Positions 18,145-27,600 of a DNA stretch of 64,000 nucleotides are shown one piece after another. The stretch is from Polaribacter huanghezhanensis (GTDB lineage: Bacteria; Bacteroidota; Bacteroidia; Flavobacteriales; Flavobacteriaceae). The stretch's first letter is position 1; the number at the start of each line of letters is the position of its first letter. The DNA lies in contig NZ_CP128595.1 in the NCBI RefSeq assembly GCF_030444335.1, forward strand, positions 496,001 to 560,000. Direction: 5' to 3'. A program made the translations under genes and the position numbers. A model generated the notes under the pieces. That model saw only the letters and a program-made list of their open reading frames with translations, did no database searches and was not told the DNA's origin.

Positions 18145-18489
18145 GTGAAAGAATCAGATAATTTTTTTGAAAAAGTATATAAAACCGCTCGCTTAATTCC
18201 GTACGGAAGAGTAACTAGTTACGGTGCAATTGCAACCTATCTAGGCGCTGCAAGATCTGCAAGAATGGTTGGTTGGGCAATGAATAATGCACACAGTCAA
18301 AAAGAAGAAGTTCCTGCACATAGAGTTGTAAATAGAAAAGGATTGTTGACCGGAAAACATCATTTTGATGGCACCAATTTAATGCAGCAATTATTAGAAA
18401 ACGAAGGAATTGTTGTTGTTGATAATCAAATTCAAGATTTTACAAAAGTGTTTTGGAATCCGAATGAGGAGTTAACCACTATTTCCTAA
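18145..18489 (+). CDS. Alkyltransferase-like protein (MGMT-family without catalytic Cys)
   Basis: 114 residues, GTG start. The MGMT C-terminal DNA-binding domain is clear (IPYGRVTSYGAIATYLGAAR, MVGWAMNNA). The family's catalytic PCHRV motif is replaced by PAHRV, so the alkyl-acceptor Cys is missing. This is the pattern of ATL proteins, which bind O6-alkylguanine and hand it to nucleotide excision repair; this is known from the family, not shown here. It ends inside a strong palindromic terminator. Confidence 0.82.
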   Translation: MKESDNFFEKVYKTARLIPYGRVTSYGAIATYLGAARSARMVGWAMNNAHSQKEEVPAHRVVNRKGLLTGKHHFDGTNLMQQLLENEGIVVVDNQIQDFTKVFWNPNEELTTIS

Positions 18490-18508
18490 TTTTTTAAAAA
18501 TTAGGAAA
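18482..18508. terminator. Terminator palindrome after the ATL gene
   Basis: TTTCCTAATTTTT (18482-18494) and AAAAATTAGGAAA (18496-18508) form a 13-bp stem with a one-base centre; the stop codon is inside the left arm. No U run is needed beyond the stem because the arm itself is T-rich. Confidence 0.55.
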
Positions 18509-18584
18509 CACTTACAAATAAATTTCTTTGATTCTTCCATCAATAAACACATTACAACTTCTTTATTATCTGAACTCTAAACAC

Positions 18585-18592
18585 TATATTTG
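18585..18592 (+). promoter_or_regulatory. Candidate -7 box of the mrp promoter
   Basis: TATATTTG fits TAnnTTTG. It lies 33 bases before the mrp start. A good -33 box is not evident. Confidence 0.35.
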
Positions 18593-18625
18593 TAGTTTAG
18601 AATTAATCCTAATTAAAATTTCAAA

Positions 18626-19756
18626 ATGAGCTTTAAAAAGCAAGATATATACAAGGCATTAGAAACCATAACTGCTCCTGGAGAAGGAAAAAGTTTGGTT
18701 GAAAATGACAACATTACAAACGTTGTAACTTTTGGCAACGAAGTACTTATTGATGTAACGATTAGCAATCCTTCTTTACAAGCTAAAAAGAGAGTAGAAA
18801 GCGAAATTATAAACGCATTACGCTCAAAAGTTAGCGAAGACATTGTTGTAAAAGTTACTGTAAAAGCGGTTGTTCCGAAGAAAGAAAACCCGAATCAAAT
18901 CAAAGGAAAAGAAATTCCGAATATTAAAAATATTATTGCAGTTGCGTCTGGAAAAGGTGGCGTTGGAAAATCGACAATTACAGCAAATACTGCAATTACA
19001 TTGGCAAAAATGGGATTTAGCGTGGGGGTTTTAGACGCAGATGTTTACGGTCCATCAATGCATTTAATGTTTGATGTTGAAAAAGAAAAGCCTCTTTCAG
19101 TAAATGTAAATGGTCGTTCTAAAATGAAACCGGTAGAAAATTATGGCGTTAAATTATTGTCGCTAGGGTTTTTTACAAATCCAGATCAAGCAGTAATTTG
19201 GCGTGGACCAATGGCTTCAAAAGCCTTAAATCAATTAATTTTTGATGCAGATTGGGGAGAATTAGATTTCTTATTAATTGATTTACCTCCAGGAACTGGA
19301 GATGTACATTTATCAATCGTGCAAGCATTGCCAATAAATGGCGCAATGATTGTAAGTACACCCCAAAATATCGCTTTAGCTGATGCTAAAAAAGGAGTGG
19401 CAATGTTTCAACAAGAAAGCATCAATGTTCCTGTATTAGGAATCATAGAAAACATGGCGTATTTTACTCCAGATGAATTGCCAAATAATAAATATTATAT
19501 TTTTGGAAATGGCGGAGCAAAAAACTTGGCTGAAGATATTAACACACAATTTTTAGGAGAAATTCCTTTGGTGCAAAGTATTCGAGAATCTGGTGATGTT
19601 GGTCATCCAGTTGCATTGCAAACAAACACTCCGTTAGAAAAAGCTTTTTCTGACACTACTAAAGAAATGCTATCTCAATTAGTAAAACGAAATGAAAATT
19701 TACCACCAACAGAAGTTGTAAGAATTACAACGATGAGTGGTTGTAGCACAAAATAA
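18626..19756 (+). CDS. Mrp/ApbC-type Fe-S carrier ATPase
   Basis: 376 residues. An N-terminal MIP18/DUF59 domain (about 1-85) is followed by a deviant Walker A SGKGGVGKST (108-117), VLDADVYGPSMH, LIDLPPGTGD and a C-terminal tail ending SGCSTK. It belongs to the Mrp/NBP35 family that delivers Fe-S clusters to apoproteins. The CxxC motif found in many Mrp proteins is not evident in the region I can read. Six bases separate it from the NifU-like gene, which fits a shared Fe-S assembly role. Confidence 0.9.
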   Translation: MSFKKQDIYKALETITAPGEGKSLVENDNITNVVTFGNEVLIDVTISNPSLQAKKRVESEIINALRSKVSEDIVVKVTVKAVVPKKENPNQIKGKEIPNIKNIIAVASGKGGVGKSTITANTAITLAKMGFSVGVLDADVYGPSMHLMFDVEKEKPLSVNVNGRSKMKPVENYGVKLLSLGFFTNPDQAVIWRGPMASKALNQLIFDADWGELDFLLIDLPPGTGDVHLSIVQALPINGAMIVSTPQNIALADAKKGVAMFQQESINVPVLGIIENMAYFTPDELPNNKYYIFGNGGAKNLAEDINTQFLGEIPLVQSIRESGDVGHPVALQTNTPLEKAFSDTTKEMLSQLVKRNENLPPTEVVRITTMSGCSTK

Positions 19757-19762
19757 AAAATT

Positions 19763-19999
19763 ATGACAGCACAAGAAACGCTTACAAATGTGGAGAAAGC
19801 TCTAGAGGAAATTCGCCCTTTTTTATTAAGTGATGGCGGAAATATAAAGTTATTATCTATCGAAAATGCAATTGTAAAAGTGCAATTAGAAGGCGCTTGT
19901 AATGGCTGCTCTGTCAATCAAATGACATTAAAGAATGGTGTTGAAGCAACCATAAAAAAATACGCTCCACAAATACTAGAAGTAGTGAATGTAAGTTAA
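19763..19999 (+). CDS. NifU-like C-terminal domain protein
   Basis: 78 residues, the Nfu/NifU scaffold domain alone. The cluster-binding CxxC is C46-C49 in EGACNGCSVNQMTLKNGVE. It is expected to carry a [4Fe-4S] cluster. It is co-linear with mrp and followed by a weak CTGAT/ATCAG hairpin with a T run. Confidence 0.9.
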   Translation: MTAQETLTNVEKALEEIRPFLLSDGGNIKLLSIENAIVKVQLEGACNGCSVNQMTLKNGVEATIKKYAPQILEVVNVS

Positions 20000-20060
20000 C
20001 TGATAAAAATCAGCTTTTAGAACTTTTACAAGCATTATTTTTACACGATTTTTTAAAGAA

Positions 20061-21116
20061 ATGATTACAACAGATATATTAATTATTGGTGCTGGACCAA
20101 CTGGATTGTTTACAGTTTTTGAAGCTGGATTGTTAAAACTAAGATGTCATTTAATTGATGCTTTGCCTCAAGCTGGCGGACAATGTTCAGAAATTTATCC
20201 TAAAAAACCCATTTATGACATTCCTGGTTTTTCAGAAATTTTAGCAGGTGATTTAACTGCAAGTTTACTAGAACAATGCAAGCAATTTCAACCAGGTTTT
20301 ACACTTGGAGAACGTGCAGAAACTATTGAAAAACAAGAAGACGGTTCTTTTATTGTTACTACAAACAAAGGAACAAAACACAAAGCGCCAATTATAGCGA
20401 TTGCAGGTGGTTTAGGAAGTTTTGAACCCAGAAAACCACCGATTCCACAAATTGCAAATTTTGAAGATAAAGGTGTCGAATACATGATTCGTGAACCAGA
20501 ATTATACAGAGATAAAAATGTGGTAATTGCTGGTGGTGGAGATTCTGCATTGGATTGGAGTATCTTTTTAACAGAGGTTGCTAAATCTGTAACTCTTGTA
20601 CACCGAAGGAATGAGTTTAGAGGTGCTTTAGATTCTGTAGATAAACTACAAGAATTAAAAGATGCCGGTAAAATTAATCTAATTACTCCAGCAGAAATAA
20701 CAGGAATTGTAGGAGAAAATCATGTAACGGGAGTTGTTATTTCTAAAAAAGAGGAAGAAGACACCATTTTAGAAGTCGATCATTTTATTCCACTTTTTGG
20801 ATTAGCACCAAAGCTTGGCCCTATTGCAAATTGGGGATTAGAAATTGAAAAAAACGCCATTAAAGTAAACAACGCTTTAGATTATCAAACCAACATTCCG
20901 GGTATTTATGCGATTGGAGATGTAAATACATATCCTGGGAAATTAAAATTGATTTTATGCGGATTTCACGAGGCAACCTTAATGTGCCAAAGTGCTTTTC
21001 AACGCATTTTTCCTGATAAAAAATACGTGATGAAATATACAACTGTTGGCGGTGTTGATGGTTTTGATGGAACTCGAAAAGAAGCTCCGAAAGCGGTTGT
21101 AAAAAAGATTGAATAA
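20061..21116 (+). CDS. Ferredoxin-NAD(P)+ reductase, thioredoxin-reductase-like type
   Basis: 351 residues with two dinucleotide folds: FAD motif IIGAGPTGLFTVFEAG (8-23) and NAD(P) motif VVIAGGGDSALDWSIFL, then GIYAIGDVNTYPGK near the C-terminus. The redox CxxC of true thioredoxin reductases is absent; GGQCSEIYP is the corresponding segment. This matches the TrxR-like FNR group that transfers electrons between NAD(P)H and ferredoxin. Its stop and the next start share a base (TAATG), and that next gene is a ferredoxin, which strongly suggests a functional pair. Confidence 0.88.
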   Translation: MITTDILIIGAGPTGLFTVFEAGLLKLRCHLIDALPQAGGQCSEIYPKKPIYDIPGFSEILAGDLTASLLEQCKQFQPGFTLGERAETIEKQEDGSFIVTTNKGTKHKAPIIAIAGGLGSFEPRKPPIPQIANFEDKGVEYMIREPELYRDKNVVIAGGGDSALDWSIFLTEVAKSVTLVHRRNEFRGALDSVDKLQELKDAGKINLITPAEITGIVGENHVTGVVISKKEEEDTILEVDHFIPLFGLAPKLGPIANWGLEIEKNAIKVNNALDYQTNIPGIYAIGDVNTYPGKLKLILCGFHEATLMCQSAFQRIFPDKKYVMKYTTVGGVDGFDGTRKEAPKAVVKKIE

Positions 21117-21448
21117 TGGAACAAGACGTTACCATAAAAATTACTGACAGAGAAGGAATCCTTCACGAAATTATTGCTCCAACCGACATGGCAATGAATT
21201 TAATGGAAGTGGTTCGTTCTTATGAATTAGCTCCAGAAGGAACCATTGGGATTTGTGGCGGAATGGCAATGTGTGCATCATGTCAGTGTTATGTGAACTC
21301 AGATCATGCATTGCCAGAAATGGGAATCGACGAAGATATGATGTTGGCAGAAGCATTTCATGTTCAAGAAAACAGCCGATTGGGTTGTCAAATTCAAATC
21401 ACTCCAGAAATGGATGGACTAGAAGTAGAATTAGCTCCAGAAAGTTAA
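21116..21448 (+). CDS. [2Fe-2S] ferredoxin (adrenodoxin type)
   Basis: 110 residues. The cluster cysteines are C47, C53, C56 and C91 (GICGGMAMCASC and RLGCQI), adrenodoxin-like spacing with an extra C58. It overlaps the reductase gene by one base, so the two proteins are almost certainly translated together and act as redox partners. It may feed Fe-S assembly (mrp/nifU upstream) or an oxygenase (hmgA downstream), but nothing in the sequence decides this. Confidence 0.88.
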   Translation: MEQDVTIKITDREGILHEIIAPTDMAMNLMEVVRSYELAPEGTIGICGGMAMCASCQCYVNSDHALPEMGIDEDMMLAEAFHVQENSRLGCQIQITPEMDGLEVELAPES

Positions 21449-21614
21449 AACCTCAAAGACTTTCTGTATATTTGTAGAGCAAGCAACTTAAAAGCTCTAA
21501 AAAAATGTATTTAGACTTATTATCACACTTAAAATATTTGATAAAACGCAATCCAGAATGATTGATTAAAACGTTTTTAATCATTTAATTTTTTAATCAT
21601 TTAATAATAAAAAT

Positions 21615-22772
21615 ATGCCGTTTTATCATAAATTAGGAAAAATTCCACCAAAAAGACATACGCAGTTTCGTAAAAAAGACGGAAGTTTATATTACGAGCA
21701 GCTATTTGGTACAATTGGTTTCGACGGAATGTCTACCAACAGTTATCATGAACACAGACCAACAATGGTCAAAGAAATTCGCAAACAATATTCTATTGCT
21801 CCAAAAATTGCAAAAGCAAATAACATTCAATCATACAGGTTTAGAGGTTTTCAAGTAAAACCAGAAAACGATTATCTAGAAAGCAGAAAAATTGTGTTAA
21901 CAAATGCTGATTGTAACATTATTTTATCCGCTCCAAAAAAATCTACCAAAGAGTATTTTTATAAAAACACAGATGCAGACGAGGTGATTTTCATCCATAA
22001 AGGAACTGGAAAATTAAGAACACATCTTGGAAACATCAATTTTAAATACGGAGATTATTTAGTAATTCCACGTGGAATTATTTACAAACTAGATTTTGAT
22101 GATGAAAACAATAGACTTTTTATTGTAGAATCTTATCATCCTGTATATACACCAAAACGCTATAGAAATTGGTTTGGGCAGTTGTTAGAACATTCGCCTT
22201 TTTGCGAACGCGATTTAAGACGTCCAGAAGAATTAGAAACCTATAATGAGTTAGGCGATTTTTTAATCAAAGTAAAAAAACAAGGAGAAATTATAGAAAT
22301 GGTTTATGCCTCACATCCTTTTGATGTGGTTGGTTACGATGGCTATAATTTTCCGTATGCATTTTCAATTCACGATTTTGAACCAATTACTGGAAGAATT
22401 CATCAACCGCCACCAGTACATCAAACATTTGAAACCAGTGCCTTTGTAATTTGCAGTTTTGTACCCCGTTTGTATGATTATCATCCAGACTCAATTCCTG
22501 CTCCATACAATCACAGCAATATAGATTCTGATGAAGTTCTCTATTATGTAGATGGCGATTTTATGAGTAGAAATGATATTGATCAAGGTCATATTTCTTT
22601 GCATCCAGCCGGAATTCCACACGGTCCGCACCCAGGAGCAACAGAAAGAAGTATTGGCCATACAAAAACGGAAGAATTAGCAGTTATGGTAGATACTTTT
22701 AAACCATTACAAGTTACCGAAGAAGCAATGAAAATTGCGGATGAAGAGTATTTTAAATCTTGGCTCGAATAG
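21615..22772 (+). CDS. hmgA: Homogentisate 1,2-dioxygenase
   Basis: 385 residues, homogentisate dioxygenase family (the bicupin type of Bacteroidota, shorter than proteobacterial enzymes). Conserved stretches are visible: HKGTGKLRTHLG, YGDYLVIPRGIIYKL, PPPVHQTFET, the metal-site phrase SLHPAGIPHGPHPGA, and ELAVMVDTF. It opens the ring of homogentisate in tyrosine breakdown. The gene for the preceding step (hppD) lies 445 bases downstream, separated by a broken S23-type gene. Confidence 0.9.
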   Translation: MPFYHKLGKIPPKRHTQFRKKDGSLYYEQLFGTIGFDGMSTNSYHEHRPTMVKEIRKQYSIAPKIAKANNIQSYRFRGFQVKPENDYLESRKIVLTNADCNIILSAPKKSTKEYFYKNTDADEVIFIHKGTGKLRTHLGNINFKYGDYLVIPRGIIYKLDFDDENNRLFIVESYHPVYTPKRYRNWFGQLLEHSPFCERDLRRPEELETYNELGDFLIKVKKQGEIIEMVYASHPFDVVGYDGYNFPYAFSIHDFEPITGRIHQPPPVHQTFETSAFVICSFVPRLYDYHPDSIPAPYNHSNIDSDEVLYYVDGDFMSRNDIDQGHISLHPAGIPHGPHPGATERSIGHTKTEELAVMVDTFKPLQVTEEAMKIADEEYFKSWLE

Positions 22773-22810
22773 ACGAAGATAGAGAGAAAAAAGAATCAAG
22801 AAAAGAGATT

Positions 22811-23169
22811 ATGAGCGTTAGAAAAAGACATAATTACAAGAATCTTAAAATTTGGGACTTAGGGATTGAGATTGTAGATGATGTTTTTAAAATTACGAGG
22901 ATTTCCCAAAGGAAGAAAAATTTGGATTAATTTCTCAAATTAATAGATGCTCTATTTCGATTCCGAGTAATATTGCAGAAGGTTCATCAAGAACAGATAA
23001 ATCTTTCTCTCATTTTATTGACATTGCTTTAGGTTCTTCATTCGAACTCGAAACACAAATAATAATTGCATTTAAAAGAAAATATATTTCAAAAGAAAAT
23101 TTAACAAAAATTGAAGAAAAGGTTCAAGAATTTCAAAAAATGACCATGAGTTTTCAAAACAAACTCTAA
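22811..23169 (+). pseudogene. Frameshifted four-helix-bundle (S23/IVP-type) protein
   Basis: The ATG at 22811 opens MSVRKRHNYKNLKIWDLGIEIV (28 codons on), then the frame hits a stop within 13 codons. Moving one frame at about 22898 restores DFPKEEKFGLISQINRCSIS, IPSNIAEGSSR and the rest to a stop at 23167. That gives a normal-length family protein of about 120 residues. One missing base (expected ACGGAGGAT, seen ACGAGGAT) explains it. The family is the 23S rRNA-intervening-sequence protein fold, here outside rRNA. It sits between hmgA and hppD and is flanked by purine-rich (AGAAAAGAGA) and pyrimidine-rich (TCTTTTTTCT) sequence, suggesting an insertion. Confidence 0.8.
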
Positions 23170-23217
23170 TCAGTCTTTTTTCTCTTTTCTAACCTCTCTT
23201 CTTTAATATAAAACAAC

Positions 23218-24381
23218 ATGAGCAAAAAAGAAATAAAATCAGTAAACTACGGTTTAGAAAAAATATTTGAAGGAGCACAAGATTTCCTTCCATTGTTAGG
23301 AACAGATTATGTAGAGTTTTATGTAGGAAACGCAAAACAAGCTGCGCATTTTTACAAAACCGCTTTCGGATTCCAATCATTAGCATACAAAGGACTAGAA
23401 ACCGGATCTAGAGATTCTGTGAGTTATGTATTGGTGCAAGATAAAATTCGTTTGGTTTTAACAACTCCGTTAAATAGTAAATCTATTATAAATGATCATA
23501 TTGTAAAACATGGCGACGGAGTAAAAGTAATTGCGCTGTGGGTTGATGATGCAAGATCTGCTTATGAAGAAACTACCAAGCGTGGTGCAAAATCGTATTT
23601 AGAACCAACGGTAGAAACTGATGAACACGGAGAAATTGTAAAAGCAGGAATTTACACATACGGCGAAACAGTGCACATGTTTGTAGAACGTAAAAACTAC
23701 AAAGGAACTTTTATGCCAGGTTTTCAAAAATGGGAATCTGACTACAATCCAACTTCAGTTGGTTTAAAATACATTGATCACATGGTTGGAAATGTAGGTT
23801 GGAATCAAATGGATGTTTGGGTAAAATGGTACGAAGATGTGATGGGATTCGAAAACTTTTTATCCTTTGATGACAAACAAATTCACACAGAATATTCTGC
23901 ATTAATGAGTAAAGTGATGTCTAACGGAAACGGTAGAATCAAATTTCCAATAAACGAGCCAGCAAAAGCAGCAAAGAAATCACAAATTGAAGAATATTTA
24001 GATTTTTATGAAGGGTCTGGTGTACAACATATTGCCGTTGCAACGGATGACATTATTAAAACGGTTAGTCAGTTAAAAGCGCGTGGAATTGAATTTTTAC
24101 CTCCACCTCCGCAAGCTTATTATGATGATATTCCGAATAGATTAGGAGCGCACAGAGATATGATGAAAGAAGATATTGGCGAATTGCAAAAATTATCTAT
24201 CATGATAGATGCTGATGAAGAAGGTTATTTATTGCAAATTTTTACAAAACCATTAGAAGATAGACCAACCTTATTTTTTGAAATCATTCAAAGAATGGGC
24301 GCTCGTGGATTTGGAGCTGGTAATTTTAAAGCGTTGTTCGAATCTATAGAAAGAGAGCAGTCTAAAAGAGGAACTTTATAA
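23218..24381 (+). CDS. hppD: 4-hydroxyphenylpyruvate dioxygenase
   Basis: 387 residues, two vicinal-oxygen-chelate halves. Iron ligands are expected in KYIDHMVGNV, SGVQHIAVATDDI and the C-terminal LFFEIIQRMG. The C-terminal phrase GARGFGAGNFKALFESIEREQ is diagnostic. It converts 4-hydroxyphenylpyruvate to homogentisate, the substrate of the upstream hmgA product. The last two genes of the pathway are not in the window. Confidence 0.95.
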   Translation: MSKKEIKSVNYGLEKIFEGAQDFLPLLGTDYVEFYVGNAKQAAHFYKTAFGFQSLAYKGLETGSRDSVSYVLVQDKIRLVLTTPLNSKSIINDHIVKHGDGVKVIALWVDDARSAYEETTKRGAKSYLEPTVETDEHGEIVKAGIYTYGETVHMFVERKNYKGTFMPGFQKWESDYNPTSVGLKYIDHMVGNVGWNQMDVWVKWYEDVMGFENFLSFDDKQIHTEYSALMSKVMSNGNGRIKFPINEPAKAAKKSQIEEYLDFYEGSGVQHIAVATDDIIKTVSQLKARGIEFLPPPPQAYYDDIPNRLGAHRDMMKEDIGELQKLSIMIDADEEGYLLQIFTKPLEDRPTLFFEIIQRMGARGFGAGNFKALFESIEREQSKRGTL

Positions 24382-24467
24382 AACAGAAATCAGGAAAGAG
24401 AGTTTAGAAAAGAGAAAAACACAATCTGTCTTTTTTCTGTATTCTCTTCTCTCTATTCTCAAAAAAA
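24382..24467 (+). other. Purine/pyrimidine-rich spacer resembling S23-gene flanks
   Basis: The spacer carries AGAAAAGAGAAAAACA followed by TCTGTCTTTTTTCTG and a TCTCTTCTCTCTATTCTC tail. The same two-sided arrangement borders the broken S23 gene upstream of hppD (TCAGTCTTTTTTCTC). It reads like a copy of that element with its gene removed. Confidence 0.35.
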
Positions 24468-25388
24468 ATGAACAAAGACGAATTATTAAAAGCAATAGAA
24501 GAAAAATATCAAAAGCTTGGTGTTCCTTTAGAAACCATGTTAGAAGGATTATTGCACAGCACGCCAATTACGTATTGGGATTATATTCAAACCGATGCTT
24601 TATTAGGATTACAAATTCCGAGAACAACCGAAAAAGATGAAATGGTTTTTATCATGTATCATCAAGTAAATGAGTTGTTGTTTAAAATGATTTTGTGGGA
24701 AATTGACCAAATTTCTTTATCTAAAAAAGCAATTACAGCAGAAAAATTTTCGAAACACTTAATGCGGATTAGCAGGTATTTTGATATGCTATGTAGTTCG
24801 TTTAGTGTGATGGGAGAAGGAATGGATGTAGAACAATATTTAAAATTTAGAAACACCTTAGCGCCCGCAAGCGGATTTCAAAGTGCGCAATACCGTAAAA
24901 TCGAATTTGCATCTACAGAGTTAATCAATTTAATTGATGTGAGATTCAGAGATACCATCGACAGAAACTCATCTTTCAAAAACGCTTTTGAACATTTGTA
25001 TTGGCAAGCCGCTGGTAAAAATCATCAAACAGGCGAAAAATCTATTTTGATAAAATTGTTTGAGAAAAAATACATGGGAGATTTTATCGACTTTATGGAA
25101 GATTACAACGAGTGTAATTTGTCTAAAAAGTTCAAACAACTTCCAGAAGATGTGCAACAAAACCCAGAATTGATAAAAGCAATGCGCCATTACGATTATA
25201 CCGTAAATATAAAATGGGTGCTAGCTCATTACGAAGCTGCAGGAAAATATTTAGGCGGCGGCGATAAAGATTTAGAAGCAACCGGCGGAAGTAATTGGCG
25301 AAAATACATGCATCCAAAATACCAACGAAGAATCTTTTTCCCGTATTTATGGAGCAAAGAAGAACTTGAAAATTGGGGAAACTTTTAA
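24468..25388 (+). CDS. Tryptophan 2,3-dioxygenase-like protein
   Basis: 306 residues in the all-helical haem dioxygenase fold. FIMYHQVNELLFKMILWEID holds the likely catalytic or haem-pocket His (family pattern HQ.yELwFK), and ATGGSNWRKYMHPKYQRR resembles the substrate-site loop. The family oxidises tryptophan to N-formylkynurenine. Similarity to canonical TDO is moderate, so a related activity is possible. It follows hppD by 86 bases and extends the aromatic amino-acid degradation theme. Confidence 0.78.
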   Translation: MNKDELLKAIEEKYQKLGVPLETMLEGLLHSTPITYWDYIQTDALLGLQIPRTTEKDEMVFIMYHQVNELLFKMILWEIDQISLSKKAITAEKFSKHLMRISRYFDMLCSSFSVMGEGMDVEQYLKFRNTLAPASGFQSAQYRKIEFASTELINLIDVRFRDTIDRNSSFKNAFEHLYWQAAGKNHQTGEKSILIKLFEKKYMGDFIDFMEDYNECNLSKKFKQLPEDVQQNPELIKAMRHYDYTVNIKWVLAHYEAAGKYLGGGDKDLEATGGSNWRKYMHPKYQRRIFFPYLWSKEELENWGNF

Positions 25389-25485
25389 AATTTACAGAAT
25401 ATTTAACACCAACTGTTTGAGAAATCAAGCAGCTTTTTTGGTTTTGGAATAGCTATTGTCATTCCTTTTTTATATGTTTGAAAAC

Positions 25486-26262
25486 ATGAAAAAAACTATT
25501 TTCCTTTTTATTGCATTTAGTAGTGTTGTTCATTCTTATTCTCAAGAAAAAACTACAATTTTTAAAAAAGGGGAATGGCTTCGTTACAAAATGAGTTATA
25601 GCGGTTTTTTAAAAGCTGGCAATGCAACTTTATCAGTAGGTACAGATACCATTAAAGGCAAAGAAGTTTTTCATGTAACGGGAAAAGGCTGGACAACTGG
25701 AATTATAAAATGGTTTTTTAATGTTGACGACACCTATCAATCTTATTTTGATAAAGAAACCATAAAACCATATGTTTTTAAACGCAATATCAACGAAGGT
25801 GGTTATGTAATCAACAGAGAGATTAAATTTAATTACGATACCAAAAAAGCTACGGTTTTAGATTTTAAATTGCAAACTACAGAAACTTTTGATTTTAATA
25901 ATATACAAGATATGATGTCTTCTTTTTATTATTTAAGAAGTCGTGATGTTAGCAACTTAAAAGTTGGAGATGAAATTGCTTTAGATATGTTTATGGACGC
26001 TCAAATTTATCCTTTTAAATTACGTTATTTAGGCGAAGAATTACTAAAAACTAGTTTCGGAAAAATTAAAACTTTAAAGTTTAGACCAATGGTACAGGCT
26101 GGCAGAGTTTTTAAAGAAAATGAAAGCGTGACCATTTGGATAACGGCAGATGAAAATAAAATACCCATAAAGTTAAAAGCATCTTTATCTGTTGGATCTT
26201 TAAAAGCAGAATTAGATGCTTATAAAGGTCTTGCAAATTCTTTTGAAATTATATATGATTAA
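25486..26262 (+). CDS. DUF3108 exported protein
   Basis: About 258 residues from MKKTIFLFIAFSSVVHSYSQ, a Sec signal peptide; I prefer this ATG over upstream TTG/ATG codons because it gives a clean signal peptide. The mature protein is beta-rich, with FKKGEWLRYKMSYSGFLKAG at its N-terminus, as in DUF3108. Probably a periplasmic lipid or envelope protein; function unknown. It is followed 43 bases later by an M23-like lipoprotein gene. Confidence 0.75.
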   Translation: MKKTIFLFIAFSSVVHSYSQEKTTIFKKGEWLRYKMSYSGFLKAGNATLSVGTDTIKGKEVFHVTGKGWTTGIIKWFFNVDDTYQSYFDKETIKPYVFKRNINEGGYVINREIKFNYDTKKATVLDFKLQTTETFDFNNIQDMMSSFYYLRSRDVSNLKVGDEIALDMFMDAQIYPFKLRYLGEELLKTSFGKIKTLKFRPMVQAGRVFKENESVTIWITADENKIPIKLKASLSVGSLKAELDAYKGLANSFEIIYD

Positions 26263-26305
26263 ATTGTATTTTTGCGTTAATGTCTCGTATAAAATTTAAC
26301 TTCTT

Positions 26306-27589
26306 TTGAAAAAAATAATCTTTCTTTTAGTAACACTCCTCATTTTTAGTTCTTGTAAAGAAGATAAACCAGAAAATATTGAGGAAATCCAAACAATACC
26401 TCAACCAAAAATAATCTATGAGTTTGGTTATAAACTAAACGATTATAAGGTAATTAATGATACGATTAAAAAAGGCGAAAGTTTTGGAGTAATCTTAGAC
26501 AGACATCATGTAGATTACCCGATCATAAATAAAATAGCTTCCAAAATTAAAGATACTTTTGATGTTAGACGCGTTAGAGCAGGAAAACCTTATACTATTT
26601 TAGCAGCAAAAGATTCAACCGAAAAAGCCCAAGTTTTTATTTACAAAAACAACAAATCTGTTGCAACAATTGTAGAGTTTAACGATTCTATCATCCATAG
26701 CTATAAGTATAGAAAAGAAATTAAGACGATAGAAAAAGAAGTACACGGTAAAATTTATTCCAGCTTTTCTCAATCTATGGATAGTTTACATATAAATCCA
26801 TATTTAACAAACGAGATAGCGGATATCTATGCGTGGACACTCGACTTTTTTAAACTTCAAAAAGAAGATACATTTAAAATTATATATGAAGAAAAATTTA
26901 TTGATGATTCCACTTTTGTTGGTTATGGAGATGTAAAAGCAGCGGTTTTTAATCATAAAGGAACCAATTTATATGCATATAGATATATTCCAGATCCCCA
27001 AAAAGGCATTGTAGAATATTATGACGAAGAAGGAAATATGTTGCGAAGTCAATTTTTAAAATCGCCTATTAAATTTCAATATAGAATTTCTTCTAGATAC
27101 AATCTAAAAAGAAGAATTAAACATTACGGCTATAAAGTAAAACCGCATCGAGGAACCGATTTTGCTGCAAATGAAGGAACCCCAATTATGGCTACAGCGA
27201 GTGGAATCGTTACAGAATCTGCTTACAGAAAAAGAGGAAATGGTAATTATGTGAAAATTAAACATAACAACACCTATTCTACTCAATATTTACACATGAG
27301 TAAAAGGAAAGTAAAAAGAGGACAATATGTGAAACAAGGAGACATTATTGGTTGGGTTGGACACACAGGAAGTACAGAGGGTAGACATGTTTGTTATCGA
27401 TTTTGGAAAAATGGCAGACAAGTAGATCCACTTAAACAAAAATTACCAGCAGCTGAACCTCTTAAGAAAAGTTTAAAGCCTGTTTTTTTAACATATATTA
27501 CTCCATTAAAAGAGCAATTAGAAAACATCACCAATTATAAATCTTTGGATTTAAAAATGGATTCTAATGACATTACTCTTAAAAACTAA
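26306..27589 (+). CDS. M23-like lipoprotein with altered zinc site
   Basis: 427 residues from a TTG start ([20 protein letters not shown], lipobox FSSC). A LysM-like/opacity domain precedes a C-terminal M23 fold ([39 protein letters not shown]). The usual HLHxEF zinc motif reads RHVCYRFW, so the second His is a Cys. It may be a degenerate, non-hydrolytic regulator of peptidoglycan hydrolysis, as for EnvC/NlpD, or keep Cys as a metal ligand. Its coordinates abut DUF3108 and pgi, suggesting one transcript. Confidence 0.78.
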   Translation: MKKIIFLLVTLLIFSSCKEDKPENIEEIQTIPQPKIIYEFGYKLNDYKVINDTIKKGESFGVILDRHHVDYPIINKIASKIKDTFDVRRVRAGKPYTILAAKDSTEKAQVFIYKNNKSVATIVEFNDSIIHSYKYRKEIKTIEKEVHGKIYSSFSQSMDSLHINPYLTNEIADIYAWTLDFFKLQKEDTFKIIYEEKFIDDSTFVGYGDVKAAVFNHKGTNLYAYRYIPDPQKGIVEYYDEEGNMLRSQFLKSPIKFQYRISSRYNLKRRIKHYGYKVKPHRGTDFAANEGTPIMATASGIVTESAYRKRGNGNYVKIKHNNTYSTQYLHMSKRKVKRGQYVKQGDIIGWVGHTGSTEGRHVCYRFWKNGRQVDPLKQKLPAAEPLKKSLKPVFLTYITPLKEQLENITNYKSLDLKMDSNDITLKN

Positions 27590-27600
27590 CACCCAATCTA

